From contig DASQFD010000123.1 of NCBI GenBank assembly GCA_035633255.1, forward strand, positions 1-9,051: DNA of 9,051 bases. Direction: 5' to 3'. Of this stretch, positions 1 through 6,939 are shown one piece after another. The first letter of the stretch is position 1, and every line of letters starts with the position of its first letter. The notes under the pieces are model-generated. The model worked only from the letters and a program-made list of their open reading frames with translations, did not search any database and was not told where the DNA came from. Made by a program: the position numbers and the translations under genes. This DNA is from DASQFD01 sp035633255. GTDB taxonomy: Bacteria > Actinomycetota > Actinomycetes > Actinomycetales > Dermatophilaceae.

Positions 1-134
1 GCACCGGACGCACCGGACGCGCCGGCCTGACCGGCCGCGCCGGACGAGCAGCCGGCCAGCGCGGACCCCGCACCCAGACCGCCCAGGCCGGCCAGCCCGG
101 ACAGCAGGAGGGTGCGCCGCGACGTGCCGGTCAC
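1..134 (-). CDS. N-terminus of an exported Tat/lipoprotein-type protein, probably a Dyp-type peroxidase (partial)
   Basis: Only the first 44 codons are in the window; the gene runs off the left edge. The GTG start at 134-132 overlaps the TGA stop of the copper chaperone gene (shared bases GTGA, 131-134), so the two are very likely translationally coupled. The peptide begins with a twin-arginine stretch (TSRRTLLL, Arg6-Arg7). A hydrophobic Leu/Gly/Ala segment follows (about residues 9-27), then LAGC (Cys29) and a Ser/Gly/Ala-rich linker. This looks like a Tat signal, possibly with a lipobox. In actinobacteria a Dyp-type haem peroxidase of the deferrochelatase/EfeB kind often follows a PCu(A)C gene, and its signal looks like this. 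No catalytic domain is visible, so the peroxidase identity rests on context only. Export is fairly sure; the family is a guess. Confidence 0.6.
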   Translation of the reverse strand, partial: MTGTSRRTLLLSGLAGLGGLGAGSALAGCSSGAAGQAGASGASG

Positions 135-766
135 GACGAGGGCGACGGCTCGTAGGACTCGCTCCCGCCGGCGAAGGTGCGCACGGGCACGGTGAGGGCG
201 ACGTCCCCGGCGGTCGTGGTGAGCGTCACCTGGACCGTCGCGCCGTTCTCGAGGGAGCTGGTGAGGCCGAGCAGCATGACATGCGTCCCGCCCGGCGCCA
301 GCGCCAGCTGCCCACCCGCCGGGACCACCAGGCCGCCGTCCTTCTCCTGCATCTGCATCTCGCCGGTGTCCGTGCGGACCGTCTCGTGGAGCTCGACCCG
401 GGTGGCCGCCGGGCTGCTCCCACCGGTGACGGTGACCTCGCGGTCACCGGGGTTGCGCAGCGTCCCGAAGACGGCGGTCATGGCCATCGGCCCGGAGGCC
501 TCGGCCGCCTTGGCCCACCCGTCGCTCACGGTCAGGGACGCGGCGGCGGTCGCGGTGCCGCCCGCGGTGCTGGCTGCGGTGCTGCCGGAGGGGCTGGAGG
601 TGGGGTCGTCGGTGCCGCAGCCGGCCAGCGGTGCGGCGAGGAGGGCGGCGGCCAGGCCGGCGAGGAGAGCGCGGCGGGCGTGGGTGCGGTGGGCCGGGGT
701 GCGGGGGACGGGCGTGCGGGGGGCGGGCGTGCGGGGGGCGGGCGTGCGGTGGCGCGAAAGGGTCAT
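131..766 (-). CDS. PCu(A)C-type periplasmic copper chaperone lipoprotein
   Basis: A 211-residue exported copper chaperone of the PCu(A)C (DUF461) family, which carries Cu(I) outside the membrane, classically toward cytochrome oxidase. The signal has a long basic n-region (residues 1-32), a hydrophobic core (33-46) and a lipobox LAGC with Cys50, so the mature protein should be lipid-anchored. A Thr/Ser/Ala/Gly linker (51-76) leads into the cupredoxin-like domain (about 78-198). The metal ligands are visible as His127, Met137/Met139, His162 and Met164. The spacing is H-X11-M-X22-H-X-M if Met139 is used, close to the family H-X10-M-X21-H-X-M. The ATG at 766 has GGAGA (776-772) seven bases or fewer upstream and no better internal start. 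The n-region is unusual: four copies of an RTPAP-like pentapeptide (see the repeat at 687-746). It lies 88 bp after the membrane protein and overlaps the next gene by 4 bp. Confidence 0.92.
   Translation of the reverse strand: MTLSRHRTPAPRTPAPRTPVPRTPAHRTHARRALLAGLAAALLAAPLAGCGTDDPTSSPSGSTAASTAGGTATAAASLTVSDGWAKAAEASGPMAMTAVFGTLRNPGDREVTVTGGSSPAATRVELHETVRTDTGEMQMQEKDGGLVVPAGGQLALAPGGTHVMLLGLTSSLENGATVQVTLTTTAGDVALTVPVRTFAGGSESYEPSPSS
687..746 (-). repeat. Four tandem 15-bp units inside the copper chaperone signal sequence
   Basis: Four 15-bp units lie at 687-701, 702-716, 717-731 and 732-746. The last two are identical, the second differs at one base, and the first is more diverged. On the coding strand they encode RTPAP, RTPAP, RTPVP and RTPAH at residues 7-26 of the chaperone. 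The 15-bp period keeps the reading frame, so copy-number change by slippage would lengthen or shorten the positively charged n-region without breaking the gene. Confidence 0.9.
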
Positions 767-803
767 CGGGTTCTCCGGAGTCGTCGGTCGTCTGGGAGTG
801 CGC

Positions 804-819
804 GGCGCGGAGCCGCGCC
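804..819. repeat. 7-bp inverted repeat between the membrane protein and copper chaperone genes
   Basis: GGCGCGG (804-810) is followed after AG by CCGCGCC (813-819), so the RNA can form a short, very GC-rich hairpin on either strand. It lies in the leader of the copper chaperone gene, about 40 bases before its start. It could be an mRNA-processing or stability element, or part of a double terminator with the hairpin at 837-852. No T-run follows. Confidence 0.45.
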
Positions 820-836
820 TGGCAAGGCAAGAACGC

Positions 837-852
837 CCGGCCGTGGGGCCGG
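837..852 (-). terminator. Candidate hairpin terminator or attenuator after the membrane protein gene
   Basis: CCGGCC (837-842) and GGCCGG (847-852) form a 6-bp stem with a 4-base loop that starts two bases after the stop codon of the membrane protein (855-857). Read on the minus strand it is followed by GCGTTCTTG, which is only mildly T-rich. It may reduce readthrough into the copper chaperone gene. That would suit separate expression levels for the two genes, but the stem is short. Confidence 0.35.
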
Positions 853-854
853 CG

Positions 855-1448
855 TCAGGCGCGGCGAGGTGGCGCCCGCGCGCCGGCGGGCCCGGCGAGC
901 GCCGGGGTGAGCGCCACGGCGGGCGCCGGCAGCCCGAGCCGGACCGGGCGCGCCCGCAGGGTCGGTCGGGCCGGCGAGGTAAGCAGGCGCCGGGCGACCG
1001 CCCACAGCAGCGCCTCACCGCGGGCGAGGACCGCCGCGGTGAGCACCGTCGCCGCGACGTGGGCACCGAGCATCAGCAGGCCCGGCGCGCCGGTGGCCGG
1101 GTCCGTCGCTCCGGCCCCCGGCGCGGCCAGCACGGGCACGAGCGCACCGTGCGCGTGGCCGGCGACCCGCGTCGCGGTGCCGCTGCCGGCGGGCGCCATG
1201 GTGGTCAGGGCGAGGTGGACCAGCGCCTGCCCACCGAGGAGCAGCGCCACCAGGTGCGCCGGCCGCAGGCGGATCCGCGTCGACCACCAGCAGAGCGGGG
1301 CAACCAGGGCCGCCAGGACGAGCAGCAGGGCGGGGTCGGCGGCGGTGCCGCCGGCGAGGGTGTGTGCCGAGGTCGAGAGCCCCACCATGACCGTCGCGGC
1401 GACCGCGGCGCGCAGCGCGCGCCACCTGCCAGCCGCCGGGTCCCGCAT
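855..1448 (-). CDS. Small histidine-bearing integral membrane protein of the copper cluster, function unknown
   Basis: 197 residues, with about four hydrophobic helices: roughly 12-32, 40-57, 64-84 and 122-142. Histidines lie in or near the helices (His29, His65, His78, His130). The loop between helices 3 and 4 carries His98 and His100 (sequence GHAHG). Helix 4 reads LGAHVAATVLTAAVLARGEALLW, a layout I associate with uncharacterised actinobacterial membrane proteins found beside copper genes. It could bind or move copper, but no catalytic motif is visible and I assign no function. I chose the ATG at 1448 because a -10 box (TAGACT, 1456-1461) sits seven bases before it, which suits a leaderless message; no Shine-Dalgarno is seen. 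An in-frame ATG at 1493 lies upstream of the promoter and operator. The copper chaperone follows on the same strand, 88 bp on. Confidence 0.75.
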   Translation of the reverse strand: MRDPAAGRWRALRAAVAATVMVGLSTSAHTLAGGTAADPALLLVLAALVAPLCWWSTRIRLRPAHLVALLLGGQALVHLALTTMAPAGSGTATRVAGHAHGALVPVLAAPGAGATDPATGAPGLLMLGAHVAATVLTAAVLARGEALLWAVARRLLTSPARPTLRARPVRLGLPAPAVALTPALAGPAGARAPPRRA

Positions 1449-1455
1449 GGCCGTC

Positions 1456-1461
1456 AGTCTA
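1456..1461 (-). promoter_or_regulatory. -10 box of the copper operon, leaderless type
   Basis: TAGACT on the minus strand fits the actinobacterial TANNNT -10 pattern. Seven bases separate it from the ATG at 1448, so transcription would begin at or next to the start codon. No clear -35 box is seen; the CsoR-like operator occupies the space just upstream. Confidence 0.6.
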
Positions 1462-1466
1462 CGGCC

Positions 1467-1482
1467 CACCCCGGGGGGTATG
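1467..1482. promoter_or_regulatory. CsoR-like copper-responsive operator
   Basis: The plus strand reads CACCCCGGGGGGTATG; on the minus strand this is CATACCCCCCGGGGTG. It has the imperfect ACCCC-GG-GGGGT dyad and the flanking TAT of known Cu(I)-sensing CsoR operators, whose cores are of the TACCCCC/GGGGGTA type. The other half, GCCCACCCC, recalls the M. tuberculosis operator. It lies directly upstream of the -10 box at 1456-1461, between the -35 and -10 positions, where a repressor would block polymerase and release on binding Cu(I). No csoR gene is in the window. The GGTATGCC part also belongs to a heptamer that recurs through the window, so part of the match could be incidental. Confidence 0.55.
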
Positions 1483-1487
1483 CCGTG

Positions 1488-1523
1488 CCGCACCCCGGAG
1501 CCGGCCCCCCCCGCGGGGTGCGG
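1488..1523. repeat. 10-bp inverted repeat in the copper operon/rbfA divergent region
   Basis: CCGCACCCCG (1488-1497) and CGGGGTGCGG (1514-1523) are perfect complements around a 16-base C-rich spacer. It lies just upstream of the CsoR-like operator with respect to the minus-strand operon. It could be a second protein-binding dyad or an RNA hairpin. Its role is unknown. Confidence 0.6.
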
Positions 1524-1587
1524 GGGGTCGCCCCTGCGGGTGGAGCGCGCCTCCGCGGGGTCGCGCCTGCGGGTGGGGAGCGCACCT
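1524..1587. repeat. Direct repeat, about 33-bp period, upstream of the rbfA promoter
   Basis: Copy 1 is 1524-1552 and copy 2 is 1557-1587. The first 20 bases differ at one position (C1532 against G1565); copy 2 then has two extra G's and one further change. A degenerate third start (GGGTCGCC) follows at 1591. The repeat sits in non-coding DNA and ends about 38 bases before the rbfA -10 box. It could be a small repeat family or clustered binding sites. Confidence 0.7.
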
Positions 1588-1624
1588 GGTGGGTCGCCTC
1601 GGCGGCGAGGTCGGCGTCACGACT

Positions 1625-1630
1625 TAGGGT
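1625..1630 (+). promoter_or_regulatory. Candidate -10 box for rbfA-truB
   Basis: TAGGGT fits TANNNT and would start transcription near 1637-1638. That leaves a leader of about 34 bases that contains the strong AGGAGG ribosome binding site at 1661-1666. No convincing -35 box is visible. Confidence 0.4.
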
Positions 1631-1670
1631 GGTCGGGTCCGAGAACCATCCCCCGAGCCGAGGAGGAGCC

Positions 1671-2195
1671 GTGGTCGACCCCGCCCGCGCCCAGAAGGTC
1701 GCCGACCGGATCAAGACGCTCACCGCGGAGAACCTCCAGCAGATCGTCAAGGACCCCGACCTCGGCTTCGTGACCCTCACCGACGTCCGGGTCACCGGCG
1801 ACCTCCAGCACGCCTCGATCTTCTACACCGTCCTCGGTGAGGAGCAGCAGCGCGCCAGGACCGCTACCCTGCTCGAGCGCAACCGGGGCCGGATCCGGTC
1901 CTTCGTGGGCCGGGAGCTGGGCATCCGGCTCACCCCGACGGTGGAGTTCTTCCTCGACGCGGTGCCCGACACCGCGGCGCACCTGGAGGCGTTGCTGGAG
2001 CAGGCCCGCCAGCGGGACGCCGAGGTGGCGGCGGCGGCGGCCGGGGCGGCATACGCGGGGGACACCGACCCCTACCGGCACGGCGACCGCGACGACGGCG
2101 AGGACAGCGACGACAGCGAGGGCCGCGACGGCATCGACGACTCGGGGCAGGCCGGGGCCGGCCCCGTCGAGGTCGCGGACCGGTCGGGCCCGTGA
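1671..2195 (+). CDS. rbfA: Ribosome-binding factor A
   Basis: 174 residues. RbfA binds the immature 30S subunit and helps 16S rRNA 5'-end maturation, notably in the cold. The KH-like fold covers about residues 4-100, with the family stretches DPARAQKVADRIK, VKDPDLGFVTLTDVRVTGDL (26-45), FYTV (51-54) and GRIRSFVGRELGIRLTPTVEF (73-93). The usual Ala-x-Gly kink is Asn-Arg-Gly here (71-73). The GTG start has AGGAGG four bases upstream and places the first residues where family members begin. After about residue 117 comes a long tail: an Ala run (118-127), then a very acidic Asp/Glu/Ser/Gly stretch, making the protein longer than a typical RbfA of about 120-150 residues. It overlaps truB by 4 bp (GTGA). 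infB, the common upstream neighbour, is absent. Confidence 0.96.
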   Translation: MVDPARAQKVADRIKTLTAENLQQIVKDPDLGFVTLTDVRVTGDLQHASIFYTVLGEEQQRARTATLLERNRGRIRSFVGRELGIRLTPTVEFFLDAVPDTAAHLEALLEQARQRDAEVAAAAAGAAYAGDTDPYRHGDRDDGEDSDDSEGRDGIDDSGQAGAGPVEVADRSGP

Positions 2196-3112
2196 GCCCG
2201 GCGCCGGCCGGCATCCTGCTCGTCGACAAGCCGGCCGGCTGGACCAGCCACGACGTGGTCGCCCGCGCACGACGCCTCTGCGGCACCCGCCGGGTGGGTC
2301 ACGCCGGCACGCTGGACCCGATGGCCACCGGCGTGCTCGTCCTCGGGGTGGAGCGGGGCACCCGGCTGCTCACCTTCCTCGTCGGCTGCGACAAGGACTA
2401 CACGGCGACGGTGCGGCTGGGCCAGGCGACGGTCACCGACGACGCGGAGGGCGAGGTGACCGCGGCGCCCGGAGCCGGCGCCGCGGTGACCCGCGAACGG
2501 CTGGCCGAGGCGGTGCGGGCGCTCACCGGCGACATCGAGCAGGTGCCGAGCGCCGTCAGCGCGATCAAGGTCAACGGCCGGCGGGCCTACCACCGGGTGC
2601 GGTCCGGTGAGCAGGTCGAGCTGGCCGCACGCCGCGTGACGGTCTCCCGCTTCGAGGTCGGCGACGCCCGGCGCACCACCGCCGCCGACGGCACCGAGGT
2701 CCTGGATGTCGACGTCGAGGTCACGGTCTCCTCCGGCACCTACGTCCGCGCGCTGGCCCGCGACCTCGGTGCCGCCCTGGGCACCGGTGGCCACCTGAGC
2801 GCCCTGCGCCGGACCCGCGTCGGCGGCTTCGGGATCGGGCAGGCGGCCACCCTCGACGAGCTGGCGGCGATCGAGCCGGAACGGCTCCCGGTGGTCCCGC
2901 TCGCCGATGCCGCCCGGGCCACCCTGCCGATCCGCGCGCTCACCGCGGAGGAGGCCCAGCGCCTCGGCCAAGGCCAGGCCGTCGCGTCGCAGGAGCCGGG
3001 CCGCACGGGCCTGGTGGCGGCGATCGCCCCGGACGGCACGCTCGTCGCGGTGGTCGACGAGACCGGCGAGCGGGCCCGCAGCCGGGTCGTGTTCGCGCCC
3101 GCTGCGTCGTAG
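2192..3112 (+). CDS. truB: tRNA pseudouridine(55) synthase
   Basis: 306 residues. TruB isomerises U55 in the T-loop of tRNAs to pseudouridine. The N-terminal synthase domain opens with GILLVDKPAGWTSHDVV (7-23), followed by RRVGHAGTLDPMATGVL, in which Asp42 is the catalytic aspartate. YTATVRLGQATVTDDAEG and VPSAVSAIKVNGRRAYHRVRSGE are the next family motifs, and the VSSGTYVRALARDLG block is also present. The last 60 residues or so match the actinobacterial C-terminal, PUA-like domain. The GTG start at 2192 overlaps the rbfA stop (GTGA), giving translational coupling. The TAG stop at 3110-3112 lies inside the first copy of a 34-bp tandem duplication. All key residues look intact. Confidence 0.97.
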   Translation: MSPAPAGILLVDKPAGWTSHDVVARARRLCGTRRVGHAGTLDPMATGVLVLGVERGTRLLTFLVGCDKDYTATVRLGQATVTDDAEGEVTAAPGAGAAVTRERLAEAVRALTGDIEQVPSAVSAIKVNGRRAYHRVRSGEQVELAARRVTVSRFEVGDARRTTAADGTEVLDVDVEVTVSSGTYVRALARDLGAALGTGGHLSALRRTRVGGFGIGQAATLDELAAIEPERLPVVPLADAARATLPIRALTAEEAQRLGQGQAVASQEPGRTGLVAAIAPDGTLVAVVDETGERARSRVVFAPAAS

Positions 3113-3173
3113 GGGGTCGTCCGCGCCCGCGCTCCACATGTCGTGGGGGGTCGTCCGCGCCCGCGCTCTACAT
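3106..3173 (+). repeat. 34-bp tandem duplication between truB and ribF
   Basis: Copy 1 (3106-3139) and copy 2 (3140-3173) are directly adjacent and differ at two positions: A3111 against G3145, and C3135 against T3169. Copy 1 contains the truB stop codon. The last base of copy 2 is the first base of the ribF -10 box, so the duplication fills most of the 73-bp intergenic gap and sets what lies upstream of the promoter. Confidence 0.9.
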
Positions 3174-3178
3174 AGAGT
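3173..3178 (+). promoter_or_regulatory. -10 box of ribF, leaderless type
   Basis: TAGAGT fits TANNNT and is followed by seven bases and then the GTG start at 3186. No ribosome binding site lies between, so the message probably begins at the start codon. This gives ribF its own transcript besides any readthrough from truB. No clear -35 box is seen in the GC-rich repeat upstream. Confidence 0.6.
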
Positions 3179-3185
3179 GTTCTCC

Positions 3186-4148
3186 GTGCATCGATGGAGC
3201 GACCCCGCCGAGACCCCCGAGGGGCTGCGGCCCTGCGTGGTGACCCTCGGCAACTTCGACGGCGTCCACCGCGGCCACCAGGCCGTCCTCGCGACCCTGC
3301 TCCAGATCGCCCGCCGTCACGACCTGCCGAGCGTGGTGGTGACCTTCGAGCCGCACCCGGTCGCCGTGCTGCGCCCCGAGCGCGCGCCGGAGCTGCTGGC
3401 GCCCGGTCCGCTGCGGGAGGACCTCCTCGCCGCCAGCGGCATCGACGGGCTGCTCGTCCTCGACTTCACCCCGGAGTTCGCCGCCCAGACCCCGGAGGAG
3501 TTCGTCCGGTCCACCTTCGTGCGGGCGCTCGGTGCGCGCGTGGTCGTCGTCGGGGTCGACACCCGCTTCGGCTACCGGAACACCGGAGACGTCGCCATCC
3601 TGCGTGACCTGGGCGAACGCCTCGGCTTCGAGGTGGTCGCCATCGAGGACCTGGGAAACGAGGAGCGGTGGTCCTCCACCGCGGTCCGGCACCACCTGGC
3701 CCGCGCCGAGGTCGCGGACGCCGCCGCCATCCTCGGGCGCCCGCACCGCGTGGTCGGCATCGTGGTCCACGGTCACCACCGCGGCCGTGCCCTCGGCTAC
3801 CCGACCGCGAACCTGGCCGCCGACTCCCTCGGCCTGGTGCCGGCCGAGGGCGTGTATGCCGGGTGGCTGACCCGCATGGACCTCGCCGACGGCGCCCCGG
3901 ACCGCACCCTTCCCGCGGCCATCTCCATCGGGACCAACCCGACGTTCGGTGGCCACGACCGCCGCACGGTCGAGGCCTACGTCCTCGACCGCGACGACCT
4001 CGACCTCTACGACGAGCGGGTCATGGTGGAGTTCGTCGAGCACGTCCGGCCCACGCTGAAGTTCGACGGGGTGGAGGAGCTCAAGGCCGCGATGGCCGGC
4101 GACGTCGAGCAATGCCGGTCGGTGCTGACCCAGATCGTCCCCGGCTGA
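3186..4148 (+). CDS. ribF: Bifunctional riboflavin kinase/FMN adenylyltransferase
   Basis: 320 residues, the usual length. RibF phosphorylates riboflavin to FMN and then adenylates FMN to FAD. The N-terminal nucleotidyltransferase domain has VVTLGNFDGVHRGHQ (18-32), with the GxxDGxHxGH nucleotide site, VTFEPHPVAVLRP, and the WSSTAVR version of the (S)STxxR motif near residue 161. The C-terminal kinase domain begins at GRPHRVVG (about 184). It carries RGRALGYPTANL, with the PTAN motif at 206-209, then GVYAGW, NPTFGG and VEAYVLD, where the Glu fits the catalytic base, and ends with a typical RPTLKFDGVEEL segment. The GTG at 3186 is chosen from the leaderless promoter; earlier in-frame codons belong to the tandem repeat. 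rpsO/pnp, frequent downstream neighbours elsewhere, do not follow. Confidence 0.97.
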   Translation: MHRWSDPAETPEGLRPCVVTLGNFDGVHRGHQAVLATLLQIARRHDLPSVVVTFEPHPVAVLRPERAPELLAPGPLREDLLAASGIDGLLVLDFTPEFAAQTPEEFVRSTFVRALGARVVVVGVDTRFGYRNTGDVAILRDLGERLGFEVVAIEDLGNEERWSSTAVRHHLARAEVADAAAILGRPHRVVGIVVHGHHRGRALGYPTANLAADSLGLVPAEGVYAGWLTRMDLADGAPDRTLPAAISIGTNPTFGGHDRRTVEAYVLDRDDLDLYDERVMVEFVEHVRPTLKFDGVEELKAAMAGDVEQCRSVLTQIVPG

Positions 4149-4156
4149 CCCGGGGC

Positions 4157-4177
4157 GGGCCGCGGTTCGCCGGGCCC
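4157..4177 (+). terminator. UUCG-capped hairpin after ribF
   Basis: GGGCC (4157-4161) pairs with GGCCC (4173-4177), and CGG (4163-4165) pairs with CCG (4170-4172) around a TTCG tetraloop, with a single bulged G at 4162. It begins eight bases after the ribF stop. There is no T-run, as is common for actinobacterial terminators. It probably ends or processes the rbfA-truB-ribF message. Confidence 0.55.
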
Positions 4178-4272
4178 CCGGCTCGTGTGGATCAGCGGGG
4201 GCCGCTTCTTCTTCAGCCCTCGGTGTGGCACCATTCCCGCACAGCCGCCCCCAATGACGAGGACGTCGCCTG

Positions 4273-6159
<1,887 letters not shown>

Positions 6160-6220
6160 CCCACCGGCCTGACCCGGGCGACCGGGCCGGCACCCCGGGT
6201 GCGGCGAGCACCCCGGCGCG

Positions 6221-6253
6221 CCACCCGGCATACCCGCACGGTATGCCGGGTGG
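6221..6253. terminator. Bidirectional terminator hairpin between convergent genes
   Basis: CCACCCGGCATACC (6221-6234) and GGTATGCCGGGTGG (6240-6253) are perfect 14-bp complements around a 5-base loop. The hairpin lies between the stop of the acyl-CoA ligase (6159) and the stop of the methyltransferase on the other strand (6292-6294), so it can serve both. No T-run is present on either strand. The arms contain the GGCATAC/GTATGCC heptamer that recurs elsewhere in the window. Confidence 0.8.
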
Positions 6254-6291
6254 TGGCGCTGCCACGGCGCGCGCAGTCCCTGGGGTTCGGG

Positions 6292-6894
6292 TCAGCGGGG
6301 CGGGTCGGTGACCAGCGGCACGAACCGATACCACCCGTGGTGCTCGACGCGTGGGCCCTGCGAGCCGTTGGTCACCCGCTGCATCCGGCCGGCGACGGGC
6401 ACGACCAGCACGCCACCCGCGGCGAGCTGCGCCACGAGGTCCTCGGGCAGCGAGGTGGCCTCCGCGGAGACGAGCACCCGGTCGTAGGGGCCCTGCGCGG
6501 GGGCGCCGAGCACGCCCGGAACGGCCGCCACGATCCGGGCCCAGGGCAGGCCCGCCCCCTGCAGGTGCCCGGCGCCGAGGTCGACGAGCTCGGGGACCCG
6601 CTCCACCCCCAGCACCGACCCGGTCGGCCCGGTGAGGTGGGCCAGCAGCGCGGTCGTCCAGCCGGAGCCGGAGCCGACGTCGAGCACCCGCTGGCCGGGC
6701 CGGACGTCGAGCAGCTCGAGCATCGCCCGGACGGTGCTCGGCTGGCTGTTGGTCTGGCCGTGCCCGATCGGCAGCGGGGCGTCCCGGCCCGCGAAGGGTC
6801 GCTCGGCCCGCGGTAGGAACCCCCGGCGGGGCACCGCGTCCATCGCCGCGGCGACCGCCCCGGCGGCTCGAGCCCCCTTGTCGACGCTGTCCAC
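6292..6894 (-). CDS. pcm: Protein-L-isoaspartate O-methyltransferase family protein
   Basis: 200 residues. The family methylates isoaspartyl residues in aged proteins with S-adenosylmethionine so they can revert to aspartate. The substrate-side block is PLPIGHGQTNSQPSTVRAML (40-59), matching the family IGxGQTxSxP region. The SAM-binding motif I is VLDVGSGSGWTT (70-81), followed by GPTGSVLGVERVPELVDLG with the acidic residue after motif I, and YDRVLVSAEA then LAAGGVLVVPV toward the end. The usual Ile of the QT(I)S motif is Asn49. Some actinobacterial members act on other substrates, so the precise target is inferred. The GTG at 6894 is favoured because CATACT lies seven bases before it; the next in-frame Met is residue 18. 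It diverges from the radical SAM gene across 51 bp and converges on the acyl-CoA ligase. Confidence 0.9.
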   Translation of the reverse strand: MDSVDKGARAAGAVAAAMDAVPRRGFLPRAERPFAGRDAPLPIGHGQTNSQPSTVRAMLELLDVRPGQRVLDVGSGSGWTTALLAHLTGPTGSVLGVERVPELVDLGAGHLQGAGLPWARIVAAVPGVLGAPAQGPYDRVLVSAEATSLPEDLVAQLAAGGVLVVPVAGRMQRVTNGSQGPRVEHHGWYRFVPLVTDPPR

Positions 6895-6932
6895 GTCCGC
6901 CAGTATGCGACCGGCCGCCCGCGAAGGGTCGC
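6787..6932. repeat. Exact 16-bp direct repeat pair, one copy in pcm and one in the divergent promoter gap
   Basis: GCCCGCGAAGGGTCGC occurs at 6787-6802, inside the pcm coding region, and again at 6917-6932, just upstream of the radical SAM -10 box. Each copy contains a GCGA-AGGG-TCGC dyad. The spacing start to start is 130 bp. It could be a paired binding site or chance in GC-rich DNA. Confidence 0.5.
6902..6907 (-). promoter_or_regulatory. -10 box of pcm, leaderless type
   Basis: CATACT on the minus strand is one base from TATACT and lies seven bases before the GTG at 6894. No Shine-Dalgarno lies between. The spacing equals that seen before ribF and the copper-cluster membrane protein. Confidence 0.5.
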
Positions 6933-6933
6933 C

Positions 6934-6939
6934 TAAACT
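6934..6939 (+). promoter_or_regulatory. -10 box of the radical SAM gene, leaderless type
   Basis: TAAACT fits TANNNT well and is followed by GGGCCG and then the ATG at 6946, so transcription should start at or within a base or two of the start codon. The two divergent -10 boxes are only 26 bp apart (6908-6933 between them), so the two polymerases would compete for the same DNA. Confidence 0.65.

Noticed and set aside
1524..1600. Possible CRISPR-like array
   Set aside because: Only two good copies with an indel between them, no spacers of regular length and no cas genes.
177..2195. A 672-codon plus-strand frame that ends as rbfA
   Set aside because: The part before 1671 is antisense to the copper genes and passes through non-coding repeats. 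RbfA homology and a strong ribosome site start at 1671, so it is not a fusion protein.
3106..3173. FMN riboswitch ahead of ribF
   Set aside because: The sequence is a simple tandem duplication with a promoter at its end. The inferred message is leaderless, leaving no room for an aptamer, and none of the conserved FMN-aptamer blocks is visible.
2072..3253. Long minus-strand frame opposite truB
   Set aside because: Antisense shadow of truB with no family motifs; it also runs through the tandem duplication.
4149..4272. Small gene between ribF and the acyl-CoA ligase
   Set aside because: The available frames are very short, overlap the hairpin and lack a ribosome site or family resemblance; the gap is better read as terminator plus upstream region.
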